Assembly (NCBI GenBank): GCA_963736975.1 | Contig: CAVTQY010000002.1 | Coordinates: 496,001-560,000 of the forward strand | Length of the DNA: 64,000 nt | Direction: 5' to 3' | Source: CAVTQY01 sp963736975 | Lineage (GTDB): Bacteria; Pseudomonadota; Alphaproteobacteria; Acetobacterales; Acetobacteraceae | In this document: positions 7,723 to 16,646 of the stretch, one piece after another | Position numbering within the stretch: the first letter of the stretch is position 1 | Layout of the letters: each line of letters opens with the position of its first letter | Program-made: the position numbers and the translations under genes | The notes under the pieces: generated by a model | Seen by the model: only the letters and a program-made list of their open reading frames with translations | Told to the model about the DNA's origin: nothing | The model's database searches: none

Positions 7723-9498
7723 CAACGCCCGACGGCGTAGCCCTGCATGCCACGCGGGTTGGCACCGGCCCGGGTACTGCCCGTCTTCAACGCGGGCGGC
7801 GGAGAGCCGCCCTTCGGACCACGGCTCGCCCTTTTCGGCCTTGTGGCCGCGCGCGGTCAGATCCTCCAGCACATCATCGTCGTAGCGCCCTTCCAGAACC
7901 AGTTTTCCGGGTCGGGCGACGCGAGGCCAGAAACTCGACGGGAAATGCTCCGAATGCCAGGCCGGTGCGTCGATTGCTTCCTGAATGTTCATGTTGTGAT
8001 GCACCATGCGCAGGAAAAAGATCAGCGACCACTGATCCTGCTGATCGCCGCCCGGGGTGCCGAAGGCCATCCAAGGTTTGCCGTCGCGCAACGCAAAACT
8101 CGGAGACAGCGTGGTGCGCGGCCGCTTGCCCGGAACAAGGCTGCCCGGGAGGTCGGGCTTGAGCCAGAACATCTGCCCGCGTGTGCCCATCGGGAAACCG
8201 AGCTCGGGGATGACGGGCGAGGATTGCAGCCATCCCCCCGAGGGCGTGGCGCTGACCATGTTGCCGTCGCGATCGATCACGTCGATATGGCAGGTATCGG
8301 CGCCGATCACGCCGAGCCGAGCGACAGTTGGTTCGCCGGTACCGGGTGTACTTGCCAAGAGAGGCGCGCGCGCCGCGGCGTCGCCATCGACCCAGGGCGT
8401 GCGCCCGTCGATCCTGCCCGGCCGCAGCTCCATCGACGCGTCCCCCGTGACCAGTTTGCGGCGTTCGTCGTTGTAGTTAGCCGAGAGCAGGGTATTCAGC
8501 GGGACTTCGGTGTAGTGCGGATCGCCGTACCAAGCCTCACGGTCGGCATAAGCGAGCTTGGCGCACTCGACGATGGTGTGCACGAACGCGGCGCCGAACG
8601 GGTCCATGCCGCCGAGGTCGAAGCCGCGCAACAGGGCGAGCTGTTGGAGCAGGACGGGACCCTGGCTCCAAGGGCCGCATTTCAGCACGGTGTGGCCGTT
8701 ATAGGCGTAAGCGACCGGGTCTTCGACCGTGGCTGACCACCGCGCGAAGTCTTCCGCGGCCAATAGGCCGCGATGACGGCGCCCGGTGACGTCCAGCACC
8801 TCCGTTGCGCGGAAGAAGCGGTCCACAGCTTCGGCGACGAAGCCGCGATACCAGGCGTTGCGCGCTGCCTCGATGCGAGCCTCGCGAGTGGTGCCAACGG
8901 CTTCTCGGCAGAGGCGTTCGTAGGTGGCGGCGAGCGCCGGGCGGGCGAACAGGCCGTGCGGTGCCGGCACGCGGCCGCCTGGGAGGAAAACGGCGGCTGA
9001 GGTTTGCCACTCGGCTTCGAACAGCGGGCGCATGCTTTCGATTGCCGCGCTGACGCGCGGCATGATCGGGATACCGCGGCTCGCATAGCCGATCGCGTAG
9101 TCAAGTACGTCGGGGAGTTCCCAGGTGCCCCAGTCCCGCAGCAACAGGCACCAGGCATCGAAGGCGCCGGGAACCACGGCCGGCAGCAGGCCGGTGGCGG
9201 GTATCAGGTCGAGCCCGAGGTCGCGGAATGCGTCGGGCGTTGCCGCCTGCGGCGCGACACCCTGGCCGCAGACCACGTGCTGCGTGCCGGACCGCGCGCT
9301 GTGCAGAATGATCGGCGCATCGCCGCCGGGACCGTTCAGATTCGGCTCGGCCACATGCAGGGTAAAGGCGGCGGCGACCGCGGCGTCGAAGGCATTGCCG
9401 CCGCGCTCCAACACCGCCATGCCGACCTGGCTCGCAATCCAGTGCGTGCTGGCAACGACACCGAAAATACCGGCGATCTCGGGGCGGGTGGTGAACAT
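7722..9498 (-). pseudogene. Gamma-glutamyltransferase family protein, 3' frameshift
   Basis: The gene encodes a GGT-type Ntn hydrolase of about 590 residues if the frame is repaired. It begins MFTTRPEIAGIFGVVASTH, contains GGNAFDAAVAAAFTLHVAEP and NLNGPGGD, the presumed autoprocessing Thr in GADTCHIDVIDRDGNMVSATPSGGW, and the C-terminal block MAFGTPGGDQQDQW. Near 7769-7775 the frame shifts by one base. The expected ending RAGANPRGMQGYAVGR followed by TGA is intact in the next frame, and its TGA overlaps the ATG of the PPC gene. Only the last 17 residues or so are affected, so even if the shift is real the protein core may survive. There is no obvious signal peptide from this start. Residues upstream of MFTT are not family-like. 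Confidence 0.85.
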
Positions 9499-9546
9499 CA
9501 GGGTCTCCGCTTGCGATGCCGCCACGCTAGCCGTTAGGTCGGCGGC

Positions 9547-10122
9547 ATGAAAGCAGGGGTTCTGGTGCTGGTAGTCGGGCCGAGCGGCGCCGGCAAGGAT
9601 ATGCTGTTGGCCGGGGCGTTTGAGGCGTTGGCGGGCGATCCGCGCTTTCGGTTCGTGCGCCGGGTCATCACTCGCCCGGCGGAAACGGGGGGCGAGGCGC
9701 ATGAGGCGGTATCCGAACAGGACTTCGCGACACGCGCGTTTGCCCTGAGCTGGCGGGCACACGGGCTGGCGTACGGTATTCCGGCGGATATCGAGCAGGA
9801 CATCGGGCGCGGCCGTGTGGTGGTCACGAACGTGTCGCGATCGGTGATCGCGCAGGCGGCCGAGCGGTTTCCGGTGCGCGTGATCGAGGTTTCCGCGCCG
9901 GCGACGGTGCTGGCGGCACGCCTGGCTGCGCGGGGGCGAGAGAATGCGGGAGATATCGCTGAGCGCTTGGCGCGCAGTGTGCCGATGCCGCCCGGGGTTC
10001 CGGTGGAGCCGGTCCTGAACAACTCCTCGCCGGCGGAGGGGGTGGGGCGGTTCGTCGCAGCGCTCAGCCGCGCAGCGGGATTCGGCGCGCCAGATAAAAG
10101 GGCTGACCCGAGGCTTCGGTGA
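9547..10122 (+). CDS. phnN: Ribose 1,5-bisphosphate phosphokinase PhnN
   Basis: A 191-residue guanylate-kinase-like protein with Walker A motif VVGPSGAGKD near residue 9, then RFVRRVITRPAETGGEAHEAVS and the lid region. PhnN phosphorylates ribose 1,5-bisphosphate to PRPP, the last step of ribose salvage in phosphonate breakdown. It is the only phn gene on the plus strand at this end of the cluster, and its 3' end overlaps the DUF1045 gene tail to tail by 59 bp. It starts 49 bp from the divergent GGT gene. It may have its own promoter in that short gap. Confidence 0.9.
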   Translation: MKAGVLVLVVGPSGAGKDMLLAGAFEALAGDPRFRFVRRVITRPAETGGEAHEAVSEQDFATRAFALSWRAHGLAYGIPADIEQDIGRGRVVVTNVSRSVIAQAAERFPVRVIEVSAPATVLAARLAARGRENAGDIAERLARSVPMPPGVPVEPVLNNSSPAEGVGRFVAALSRAAGFGAPDKRADPRLR

Positions 10123-10744
10123 ACAGGCAGATCTCGGTCACGCGGCGCGGTTCCAGCAGGGCGCGGGCGAAATGGCGCTCCGCGGCCGGCTGATAAATGG
10201 CTAGCTCGCCTGGCTGCAGGCGCCGGGTCAGTGTCATGTGAAAGAACCAAGTGCCGAAAACAAAGGGATAGCCCCAGCGCAGCAGCATGGCTTCCTGCGC
10301 GGGCGAGAGTTTTGCGTTGCGGCGGCGGGCGAGTTCCTCGGGGCCGGGCTCGGCGCGCGCCATGTCGAGGCCGGCGACGCAGAGATCGGCAAGCGCCTGC
10401 AACGGCATGGAGGGTTTGGTCTCCCGCAGCGCCAGGAAGCCGTGGATTTCAGCAACCGCGAGCGGCGGCAGGTTGAAGGGCGCGACGCCGCGCGCGAGTT
10501 CGGCCGCGGCGTCCACCAGCGCGTTCCAGGTGACGCCGGGGCGCAGCCGCATGGGCGGTTTCAGCGTGGCGTGGAAGCCATAGCGCCTGGGTTCGGCGGT
10601 GACCTCGGCCAGCCCGCCAATGTCCGGCTGCGGGGCCGGCGCGCCGCTTTCGGGGTCGCGGCCGAGCCACGTAGCGGATTCGGCGAATAGCGTGTCTTCC
10701 GGAACGGGTACGTAATAGACCGCGACGCGCAAGCCCGGCGTCAT
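10064..10744 (-). CDS. DUF1045 phosphonate-cluster 2H phosphoesterase-like protein
   Basis: A 226-residue protein of the DUF1045 family, commonly found in phn operons. Two H-x-T motifs of the 2H phosphoesterase fold are visible: YGFHATLKPP near residue 57 and WFFHMTLTRR near residue 167. They suggest a cyclic phosphate or nucleotide hydrolase, possibly acting on 5-phosphoribosyl 1,2-cyclic phosphate or a related intermediate. No phnP-like gene is seen in the window, so this protein is a candidate for that step (inference). It overlaps phnM by 4 nt upstream and phnN antisense at its 3' end. Confidence 0.85.
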   Translation of the reverse strand: MTPGLRVAVYYVPVPEDTLFAESATWLGRDPESGAPAPQPDIGGLAEVTAEPRRYGFHATLKPPMRLRPGVTWNALVDAAAELARGVAPFNLPPLAVAEIHGFLALRETKPSMPLQALADLCVAGLDMARAEPGPEELARRRNAKLSPAQEAMLLRWGYPFVFGTWFFHMTLTRRLQPGELAIYQPAAERHFARALLEPRRVTEICLFTEASGQPFYLARRIPLRG

Positions 10745-11874
10745 GCGACGCGCTCTCCCGCGTGCCAGACTTGGCGCACGACGGGCAGCCCGTCGTGCAG
10801 GCGTACTCGCACAACATCGGCGCGCTGTCCGGATTCCAGCCGCCCGCGATCACCCAGCCCCACGATGCGGGCTGGTCGATCGGTTATCAGGGAAATCGCC
10901 GCCGGCAGGCTGATCGTTTTGGCGCAGAGAAACGCCGCCTCGATCAGGCTGGGGGGCACGTAGTCGGACGCCAGCGCATCGACGGCGCCTTCGCGCAGCA
11001 GGGACGCCGCCGAGACATTCCCGGAATGCGAACCGCCGCGCACGATGTTGGGGGCGCCGGCGACCACCTGCATGCCGGCTGCCTTCGCCGCTTTCGCGGC
11101 TTCCAAGGTCACCGGGAATTCGCTGACCCGGATGCCGTCGGCGGCATTTTCGGTGATCTCCGCCTCGGTGCGGTCGTCATGGCTGGCGAGCGTGACATTG
11201 CGTCCGGCAAGCCGGGCGAGCAGCGCGCGGCGGTTCGGGTCCCGCAGTCGTGCCCGGTTCTCTTGCAGTTCGGCGATGCGCTCGGCGATCTCACCGTCGG
11301 CCATTCCGCCCTGGCGGCGAAGCGCGTGGTAACGATCGAGGTTCGCGTACTGGCCGACTCCCGGCGTGTGGTCCATCAGGCTGACGATGCGGGCGCGCGG
11401 ATGCTCGGCGACCGGCTCCAATAATTCCAGCACGTCGGCGGCCGGAACCTCGCAGCGAAGGTGCAGGAAATGCTCCGCTTTCAGCAGGCCGGTTCCTTCG
11501 AGCGCATCGAGGTCGGCCACGGCTTCACGGAAGGTGCGGATGCGCTCCTTGTCGAAGCCGAGATCCCCGAGACACAGCGCATCGAACACGGTGGTGATGC
11601 CGGCGGCGGCGCATTGCGCATCGTGCGCGATCATTGCCGAGCGCGACGGCCAGCGCGCCATGCTGCGCGGCTGCACTTGCCGCTCCAAGTTGTCTGTATG
11701 CAGGTCCACGACGCCCGGGACCAGCGCGTCACCTTGAATGTCGGACGCGGCGGGGACGGCGGACCGGCCGGTCTGGATTTCGGCGATGGTCTTGCCGCTG
11801 ATCACCAGCGTGCCGTGCACGACATTGCCCGGCAGTACGATGGCTGCGTTGGTAAGGATGGTTTCAGAGATCAT
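10741..11874 (-). CDS. phnM: Alpha-D-ribose 1-methylphosphonate 5-triphosphate diphosphatase PhnM
   Basis: A 377-residue amidohydrolase-fold enzyme that releases pyrophosphate from ribosyl-phosphonate triphosphate to give the PhnJ substrate. The metal site opening PGVVDLHTDNLERQVQPR lies near residue 53, followed by SLMDHTPGVGQY, LASHDDRTEAE and VVAGAPNIVRGGSHSG, all typical of PhnM. It overlaps phnL by 4 nt and the DUF1045 gene by 4 nt. A second PhnM-type gene lies at 17467-18624 in the same cluster; the two have different metal-site motifs (HTDN here, HGDA there). Confidence 0.93.
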   Translation of the reverse strand: MISETILTNAAIVLPGNVVHGTLVISGKTIAEIQTGRSAVPAASDIQGDALVPGVVDLHTDNLERQVQPRSMARWPSRSAMIAHDAQCAAAGITTVFDALCLGDLGFDKERIRTFREAVADLDALEGTGLLKAEHFLHLRCEVPAADVLELLEPVAEHPRARIVSLMDHTPGVGQYANLDRYHALRRQGGMADGEIAERIAELQENRARLRDPNRRALLARLAGRNVTLASHDDRTEAEITENAADGIRVSEFPVTLEAAKAAKAAGMQVVAGAPNIVRGGSHSGNVSAASLLREGAVDALASDYVPPSLIEAAFLCAKTISLPAAISLITDRPARIVGLGDRGRLESGQRADVVRVRLHDGLPVVRQVWHAGERVA

Positions 11875-12572
11875 GCGGCGTCTTGCAGGGGCGTCAGCGG
11901 GAACAGGCGATCAGCCACCGCATCGCGGACTGCGCTGTCGTGCACGATGGTGACGATTGCGGTGCCGCGCGCCTTGGCTTCGTTGATCATGTCCACCACG
12001 ACGGCGCGGTTCTGCGCATCGAGCGATGCCGTGGGTTCGTCGAGCAGCAAAATCGGATGGCCACCGATGAAGCCGCGCGCGAGGTTGATGCGCTGCTGCT
12101 CGCCGCCGGAGAACGTGGCGGGCGGCAGGCTGTGCAAGCGGCGCGGGAAGTTGAGGCGGAACAGCAGTCTGCTCGCGGTGTCGCGGGCACCGTCGGGGCT
12201 CGTGCCGCGCGCGATCAGCGCCTCGGCCACGATGTCGAGGGCGGGGACGCGGGGCACGACGCGCAGGAACTGACTGACATAGCCGAGGGTCTCGTGCCGA
12301 ACGGCGAGGACTGTGCGCGGGTCGGCGGCGGCGATATCGACCATCCCGCCGCGATGGCGCACCAGGATGCGTCCGCCCTCGGCACGGTAGTTGCCGTAGA
12401 GACTACGCATCAGCGTGGTCTTGCCGGCGCCGGACGGACCGGAGAGGACGATGCACTCGCCGGCGCGGACTTCGAGGGCGATTTTGTCGAGGACTGGAAT
12501 GCGCACGCCGCCGCGCAGATGCAGCGTGAAGCCCTTGGCCAGCCCTTCGGTGCGCAGCATCACCGGATGCAT
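11871..12572 (-). CDS. phnL: Phosphonate C-P lyase system protein PhnL (ABC ATPase)
   Basis: A 233-residue ABC-type ATPase needed for C-P lyase function. PhnL assists PhnGHI in attaching the phosphonate to the ribose of ATP. Visible motifs are Walker A SGPSGAGKTTLMRSLYGNY, the Q-loop GYVSQFLRVVPRV, the signature FSGGEQQRINLARGF and Walker B ILLLDEPTASLDAQ, plus the switch His in VTIVHDSAVRD. The start MHPVMLRTEGLAKGF at 12572 is preferred because conserved sequence begins there, although the frame is open to 12686. The gene is separated from phnK by 271 bp with two hairpins, unlike the tight overlaps of the rest of the operon. Confidence 0.93.
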   Translation of the reverse strand: MHPVMLRTEGLAKGFTLHLRGGVRIPVLDKIALEVRAGECIVLSGPSGAGKTTLMRSLYGNYRAEGGRILVRHRGGMVDIAAADPRTVLAVRHETLGYVSQFLRVVPRVPALDIVAEALIARGTSPDGARDTASRLLFRLNFPRRLHSLPPATFSGGEQQRINLARGFIGGHPILLLDEPTASLDAQNRAVVVDMINEAKARGTAIVTIVHDSAVRDAVADRLFPLTPLQDAA

Positions 12573-12718
12573 GGCAACCGTTCTTTCAGAGGTGAGCGGT
12601 TGGCACCGGACCTGCGGCAGGCCCGGATGACCGGGCATGGTGCCCAGTCGATAGGGCGCCGCCGCCATCGGAGCACACACATGCATATGCGCATGTCGTT
12701 GGTGATCCGGTGGGGGTC

Positions 12719-12799
12719 GAGGCGGATCCGGGTCGCAATCGTGATCCGCCTCTGACCCAACCGGAGGGCCGGAGTGGTGGCGCTAACCACCCTCCGGTT
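12719..12799. repeat. Two large hairpins in the phnK-phnL gap
   Basis: The 271-bp gap 12573-12843 holds no gene. It contains two perfect inverted repeats. GAGGCGGATC at 12719-12728 pairs with 12743-12752 (10 bp, 14-nt loop). AACCGGAGGG at 12759-12768 pairs with 12790-12799 (10 bp), and inside it GTGGT/ACCAC (12775-12779 with 12786-12790) can pair as an alternative. No U-tract follows, so simple intrinsic termination is not favoured. They may be REP-like elements or RNA stability/attenuation structures setting the ratio of phnGHIJK to phnLM. Confidence 0.65.
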
Positions 12800-12843
12800 C
12801 TCTGGATACCACGAGCTGATCGTGTTGGGCCACGACATCCCAA

Positions 12844-13620
12844 TCACGCCTGCAACACCGAGCTGACGAGAAGCTGCGTATATGGATGTTGCGGATCGTC
12901 CAGTACCTGGTCGGTCAGTCCGGTTTCCACCACGCGGCCGCGCTGCATCACCATGATCCGGTGCGCCAGCAAACGGGCAACTGCCGTATCGTGCGTTACC
13001 AGGACGGCGGCAATGCCGAGCCGGGTAACCAGCGTGCGGATCAGATCGAGCAGCCGTGCCTGCACCGATACGTCGAGTCCGCCGGTGGGCTCGTCCATGA
13101 ACACAAGCCGCGGGTGCGTCACCAGCGTGCGCGCTATCTGCAGCCGTTGCAGCATTCCGCCCGAGAAAGTGCGGGGCAGGTCATCGATCCGGTTGGTATC
13201 GATCTCCACCTGGGTGAGCCAGTCCAGCGCGGCCGCGCGAATGCTGCCGTAATGGCGGCCACCCTGCGCCATCAGCCGCTCACCGACATTGCCGCCGGCA
13301 GTAATGCCCATGCGCAGGTTGTCATGCGGGTTCTGGTGCACGAAACCCCAGTCGGAGCGGTGAAGCTGGCGCAGCATCGGCGCAGGCATCGCATGCACGT
13401 CATGCAGTCGGCCGGCGGGATCGCGGTACCAGACCGCGCCCCTATCGGGAGCGATGCGGCCCGACAGGACGTTGAGCAGCGTTGTCTTGCCTGACCCCGA
13501 CTCGCCCACCACGGCCAGCACTTCGCCGGGCCAGAGATCGAGCTCGACATCGACGAGCGCCGGGATGGCACCGAAGGCGAGCGACAGCCGGCGGGCGGAG
13601 ATCAGCGTATCATCGGTCAT
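12844..13620 (-). CDS. phnK: Phosphonate C-P lyase system protein PhnK (ABC ATPase)
   Basis: A 258-residue ABC ATPase that docks on the PhnGHIJ core complex. Motifs: Walker A VVGESGSGKTTLLNVLSG near residue 38, Q-loop WGFVHQNPHDNLRM (the PhnK-type HQNP), signature TFSGGMLQRLQIARTLV, Walker B LVFMDEPTGGLDVSVQ, and H-loop VTHDTAVARLLA. The stop is followed by the hairpin-rich gap and the start overlaps the phnJ stop by 4 nt. Confidence 0.95.
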   Translation of the reverse strand: MTDDTLISARRLSLAFGAIPALVDVELDLWPGEVLAVVGESGSGKTTLLNVLSGRIAPDRGAVWYRDPAGRLHDVHAMPAPMLRQLHRSDWGFVHQNPHDNLRMGITAGGNVGERLMAQGGRHYGSIRAAALDWLTQVEIDTNRIDDLPRTFSGGMLQRLQIARTLVTHPRLVFMDEPTGGLDVSVQARLLDLIRTLVTRLGIAAVLVTHDTAVARLLAHRIMVMQRGRVVETGLTDQVLDDPQHPYTQLLVSSVLQA

Positions 13621-14483
13621 GCCGCAGCCTCCCGGACGCCCTCGGGGCCGACATGACCGGCGTTCCGCCGGGCTTCGCAGTGATCGGTGTCGGAGCAGAC
13701 GAACAGGCGGCGCCCGCGATCATCGGCAACCACCTCGTCGAGGTAGGAGTCGGTCGCGCCGCACAAACCGCAGGCATGCGGTGCACGCCCGGCATGGAAG
13801 GGGTAGTCGTCGAAGTCGAGGGAGCGGACGTCCGTATAGGGGGGAATCGCGTAGATGCGCTTTTCCCGCCCGGCACCGAACAATTGCAATGCGGGCATCA
13901 TGTGTAGCTTCGGATTGTCGAAAGCCGGGATCGGGCTCGGCGACATGAGGTAGCGGTGGTGCACCATCACCGGGTAGTCGTAGCTGATCGCAATCTGGCC
14001 GAAGCGGGCGATGTCCTCATAGAGTTTCACCTGCATCACGCCGTAATCGGCGAGCGCGTGCATGCGGCGAGTTTCCTCACGGCTCGGCACGAGGCGCCAC
14101 AGCGGCTCCGGCTGCGGCACCTGATACACGATGACCTGGCCTTCGCGGAGCGTGTGTTCCGGGATGCGATGGCGCGTCTGGATGACGGTCGCTTCAGCGG
14201 TGCGGGTGGTGGTGCGCACGCCGGCGGTGCGGGCGAAGAAACGGCGGATCGAGACAGCGTTGGTGGTGTCATCGGCGCCTTGATCGATCACCTTCAACAC
14301 GTCGCTCCGGCCCAGCACGGATGCGGTCACCTGGATGCCGCCGGTGCCCCATCCATAGGGCAGCGGCATTTCACGCGAGCCGAACGGTACCTGATGGCCT
14401 GGGATCACCACCGCCTTGAGCAGGGCGCGGCGGATCATCCGCTTCGTCTGCTCATCGAGATAGGCGAAATTGTATCCTTTCAC
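13617..14483 (-). CDS. phnJ: C-P lyase catalytic subunit PhnJ (radical SAM)
   Basis: A 288-residue alpha-D-ribose 1-methylphosphonate 5-phosphate C-P lyase, the radical SAM enzyme that cuts the carbon-phosphorus bond. The unusual C-terminal cysteine set is complete: the first pair in HACGLCGAT, a third Cys 22 residues later in LFVCSDTD, and a fourth 6 residues further (C-x2-C-x21-C-x5-C). The first three bind the Fe-S cluster and the last is the thiyl residue in the characterised enzyme. The start is GTG at 14483 (VKGYNFAYLDEQTKRM), matching the family N-terminus and overlapping the phnI stop (GTGA). Upstream in-frame sequence to 14804 is antisense to phnI and not conserved. Confidence 0.96.
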   Translation of the reverse strand: MKGYNFAYLDEQTKRMIRRALLKAVVIPGHQVPFGSREMPLPYGWGTGGIQVTASVLGRSDVLKVIDQGADDTTNAVSIRRFFARTAGVRTTTRTAEATVIQTRHRIPEHTLREGQVIVYQVPQPEPLWRLVPSREETRRMHALADYGVMQVKLYEDIARFGQIAISYDYPVMVHHRYLMSPSPIPAFDNPKLHMMPALQLFGAGREKRIYAIPPYTDVRSLDFDDYPFHAGRAPHACGLCGATDSYLDEVVADDRGRRLFVCSDTDHCEARRNAGHVGPEGVREAAA

Positions 14484-15562
14484 TCCGCCGCCTCCGCCAT
14501 TCGCTCCTGCTCGGCGCGCATGCGGCGCACGGATTCGAGCTCGCTCTGGAAATCGACATAGTGCGGCAGCTTGAGATGCTCGACGAAGCCGGTCGCCTCG
14601 ACATTGTCGGAATGATACAGGACAAATTCGGGGTCCTGCGCCGGCGCGGTGACCTCTTCCCCGAGTTCGCTCGCGCGCATCGCGCGGTCCACCAGCGCCA
14701 TCGCCATTGCTTTGCGCTCCGCGTGGCCGAATGTCAGGCCGTAGCCGCGGGTGAATTGCGGGGGCGCCGTCTTCGAGCCTTTGAACTGGTTGACCATCTG
14801 GCACTCGGTGACGGTGATCTCGCCGATATCGATCGCGAAACCCAGCTCCGGCGGTTCGATTTCAACTGCAACCTCGCCCATGCGGATCTCGCCGGCGAAG
14901 GGATGCGTGGTTCCGTAGCCGCGCTGGGTGGAGTAGCCGAGGCCAAGCAGGAAGCCTTCGTCACCTCGCGCCAGGGCTTGCAGGCGGATGTCGCGCTCCG
15001 CGGGAAAGCCCAGCGGTTCGCGGGTCAGGTCGCCGGGGTCGGCTGCGTCGGCTGGATCGGGTTCTATCAGTCCTTCGCGGCCGAGAATGTCGTGCACGCG
15101 GGGCATGGCAGCGGTTTCCGCCGCGGCCTGCGGCGCCGGTGCGGGAGGGCTGTTTTCGGCGAGGGCGAAATCGAGCAGCCGGTGCGTGTAGTCGTAGGTG
15201 GGGCCGAGGATCTGTCCGCCGGGCAGGTCCTTGAAGATCGCCGAAATGCGCCGTCGGACGAGCATCGCCGCAGTTTCGATTGGAACCGAGGCGGCAAAAC
15301 GCGGCAGGGTGGTGCGATAGGCGCGCAACAGGAAGGCAGCCTCGATCAGGTCTCCCTGCGCCTGTTTGATCGCCAGCGCGGCCAGCTCGCGATCATAGAG
15401 CGAGCCTTCGCCGGTGACTCGGTCAACCGCCCGGCCGAGCTGTTGTTCGATTTGTGGAAGTCCGAGATCGGGCACCGCCGGATCGCCGCGCCGCTCGGCT
15501 GCAAGCCAGGCATGTGCGGCATCGATCGCGCGTTCACCGCCCTTGACTGCGACATAGGCCAT
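14480..15562 (-). CDS. phnI: Carbon-phosphorus lyase complex subunit PhnI
   Basis: A 360-residue core subunit of the C-P lyase complex (PhnGHIJ), with nucleosidase activity that exchanges the adenine of ATP for phosphonate together with PhnG, H and L. It begins MAYVAVKGGERAIDAAHAWL and contains the conserved LLRAYRTTLPRFAAS, ISAIFKDLPGGQILGPTYDYTHRLLDF and LGYSTQRGYGTTHPFAGEIR blocks. It follows phnH directly (stop and start adjacent) and overlaps phnJ by 4 nt. Confidence 0.96.
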   Translation of the reverse strand: MAYVAVKGGERAIDAAHAWLAAERRGDPAVPDLGLPQIEQQLGRAVDRVTGEGSLYDRELAALAIKQAQGDLIEAAFLLRAYRTTLPRFAASVPIETAAMLVRRRISAIFKDLPGGQILGPTYDYTHRLLDFALAENSPPAPAPQAAAETAAMPRVHDILGREGLIEPDPADAADPGDLTREPLGFPAERDIRLQALARGDEGFLLGLGYSTQRGYGTTHPFAGEIRMGEVAVEIEPPELGFAIDIGEITVTECQMVNQFKGSKTAPPQFTRGYGLTFGHAERKAMAMALVDRAMRASELGEEVTAPAQDPEFVLYHSDNVEATGFVEHLKLPHYVDFQSELESVRRMRAEQERMAEAAE

Positions 15563-16144
15563 TTACGCTTCCTCGACGGATACGCTGCGCGGCAGGGCGG
15601 CGATCTGCCGGTCGGCGCACAGGATGAGATCGATGCCGAGCGGGTAGCGCGCGTGGTTGTCCTGCCAGAGCGCGGCGAAATCCGACGGCAGTCCTTCGGC
15701 GCTCAGTTCGGACGGGACGCGCAGGCCTGGGCCGCGCAACCGCAGTCGCTTCCCCCTCCCCAGCCGGTCGATTTGCAGGATGACCGTCGCCGAGGTCTCC
15801 GGCGCTTCATGCGAGCCGGCTTGGAGCTGCGACAGGTCGGGTAGGTGCGCTGTCACGATGAACGATGCCGTCTCCCGCTGCGCGACGCAGGATGCGCCGC
15901 AGTGGAATGCGATCCAGTTCAGGGCTGCCGCCAGTTCGGGATCGAGGAATAGCGGCGTGTCGCTGTCGATCAAAGTCAGGAGGACCGAAGCGGTTGCCGG
16001 GGCGAGCGACGGCGGGGGGTGCAGTCCGGCTCCGACGCCATGCAGGGAGCCGGGACGCGCCATGGCGTCGAGCACCGCGCGAAAACAATGTTGGGATTCG
16101 GCGACCGGATCGGCAAAGCCGGGAAGGTCGGTGGCGAAGCTCAT
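15563..16144 (-). CDS. phnH: Carbon-phosphorus lyase complex subunit PhnH
   Basis: A 193-residue PhnH subunit. It starts MSFATDLPGFADPVAESQHCFRAVLDAMARPG, where F-R-x-x-L-x-A-M-A-R-P-G is the family hallmark, followed by ALLDSDTPLFL-like (LTLIDSDTPLFLD) and the C-terminal YPLGIDLILCADRQIAALPR. It is a structural subunit of the PhnGHIJ core. Its start overlaps the phnG stop by 4 nt. Confidence 0.95.
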   Translation of the reverse strand: MSFATDLPGFADPVAESQHCFRAVLDAMARPGSLHGVGAGLHPPPSLAPATASVLLTLIDSDTPLFLDPELAAALNWIAFHCGASCVAQRETASFIVTAHLPDLSQLQAGSHEAPETSATVILQIDRLGRGKRLRLRGPGLRVPSELSAEGLPSDFAALWQDNHARYPLGIDLILCADRQIAALPRSVSVEEA

Positions 16145-16626
16145 GACCGCATGGTCCGCATGGCGAAGAACTGCACCTTTGTCGTTGCCGCTTTCGCTGC
16201 CGTGTCGCTGTGTCGCGCGGCCTGCGCCGCGGCCAGGGGCTCCACGATGTTGCGTTGGAGACGAGGGTGCGTGGTTTCATCCTGCAACAATGCGTCGATG
16301 GCGGCGGCCAGCTCTGCCTGCCGCTCACAGCGGCCGGCGACATAGGCGTGGCCGACATGGCCGGAGTCGGTCCGGACGGTGCAGCGGGTCACAGTCATTT
16401 CGCCTAGATTGAACGGCGCGCCGCCGCCGCCCATGCGGCCGCGAACCATCACCAGCCCGCATTCCGGGCCGCGCAGCACGCGCCAGCCTGGCAGCGGCCG
16501 GCAGGCTGCCAGCAACGGCGTGATTTCATTCAGGTCGGCGCGGGCCAGGACCGCCATCCAGCGGCGGCGCTGCTCCGATTCATCTGGCGAATGGGTGCGG
16601 TCGGGATCAGGCATGGGCCGGGTCAT
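16141..16626 (-). CDS. phnG: Phosphonate C-P lyase system protein PhnG
   Basis: A 161-residue PhnG subunit, first gene of the minus-strand C-P lyase operon. The conserved block RRRWMAVLARADLNEI is near residue 20, then GLVMVRGRMGGGGAPFNLGEMTVTRCTVR and GHAYVAGRCERQAELAAAIDALLQ. The 90-bp gap to phnF carries the promoter region and a perfect TGTCTAGACA palindrome whose near edge is 11 nt from this start codon. Confidence 0.95.
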   Translation of the reverse strand: MTRPMPDPDRTHSPDESEQRRRWMAVLARADLNEITPLLAACRPLPGWRVLRGPECGLVMVRGRMGGGGAPFNLGEMTVTRCTVRTDSGHVGHAYVAGRCERQAELAAAIDALLQDETTHPRLQRNIVEPLAAAQAARHSDTAAKAATTKVQFFAMRTMRS

Positions 16627-16636
16627 GTTGATTAGA

Positions 16637-16646
16637 TGTCTAGACA
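16637..16646. promoter_or_regulatory. Putative PhnF operator palindrome
   Basis: TGTCTAGACA is a perfect 10-bp palindrome, extendable to AG-N-TGTCTAGACA-N-CT. It lies between the divergent phnG and phnF genes, within the likely phnG 5' UTR. Palindromes of this GTCTAGAC type are the usual operators of HutC/PhnF-subfamily GntR repressors. Assignment to PhnF is inference from position and motif type. Confidence 0.6.

Noticed and set aside
6847..9762. A single 971-residue fusion of GGT and PPC domains
   Set aside because: The normal GGT ending and a TGA overlapping the ATG of the PPC gene exist in the next frame, so the fusion comes from one extra base, and the first 88 residues upstream of MFTT are not family-like.
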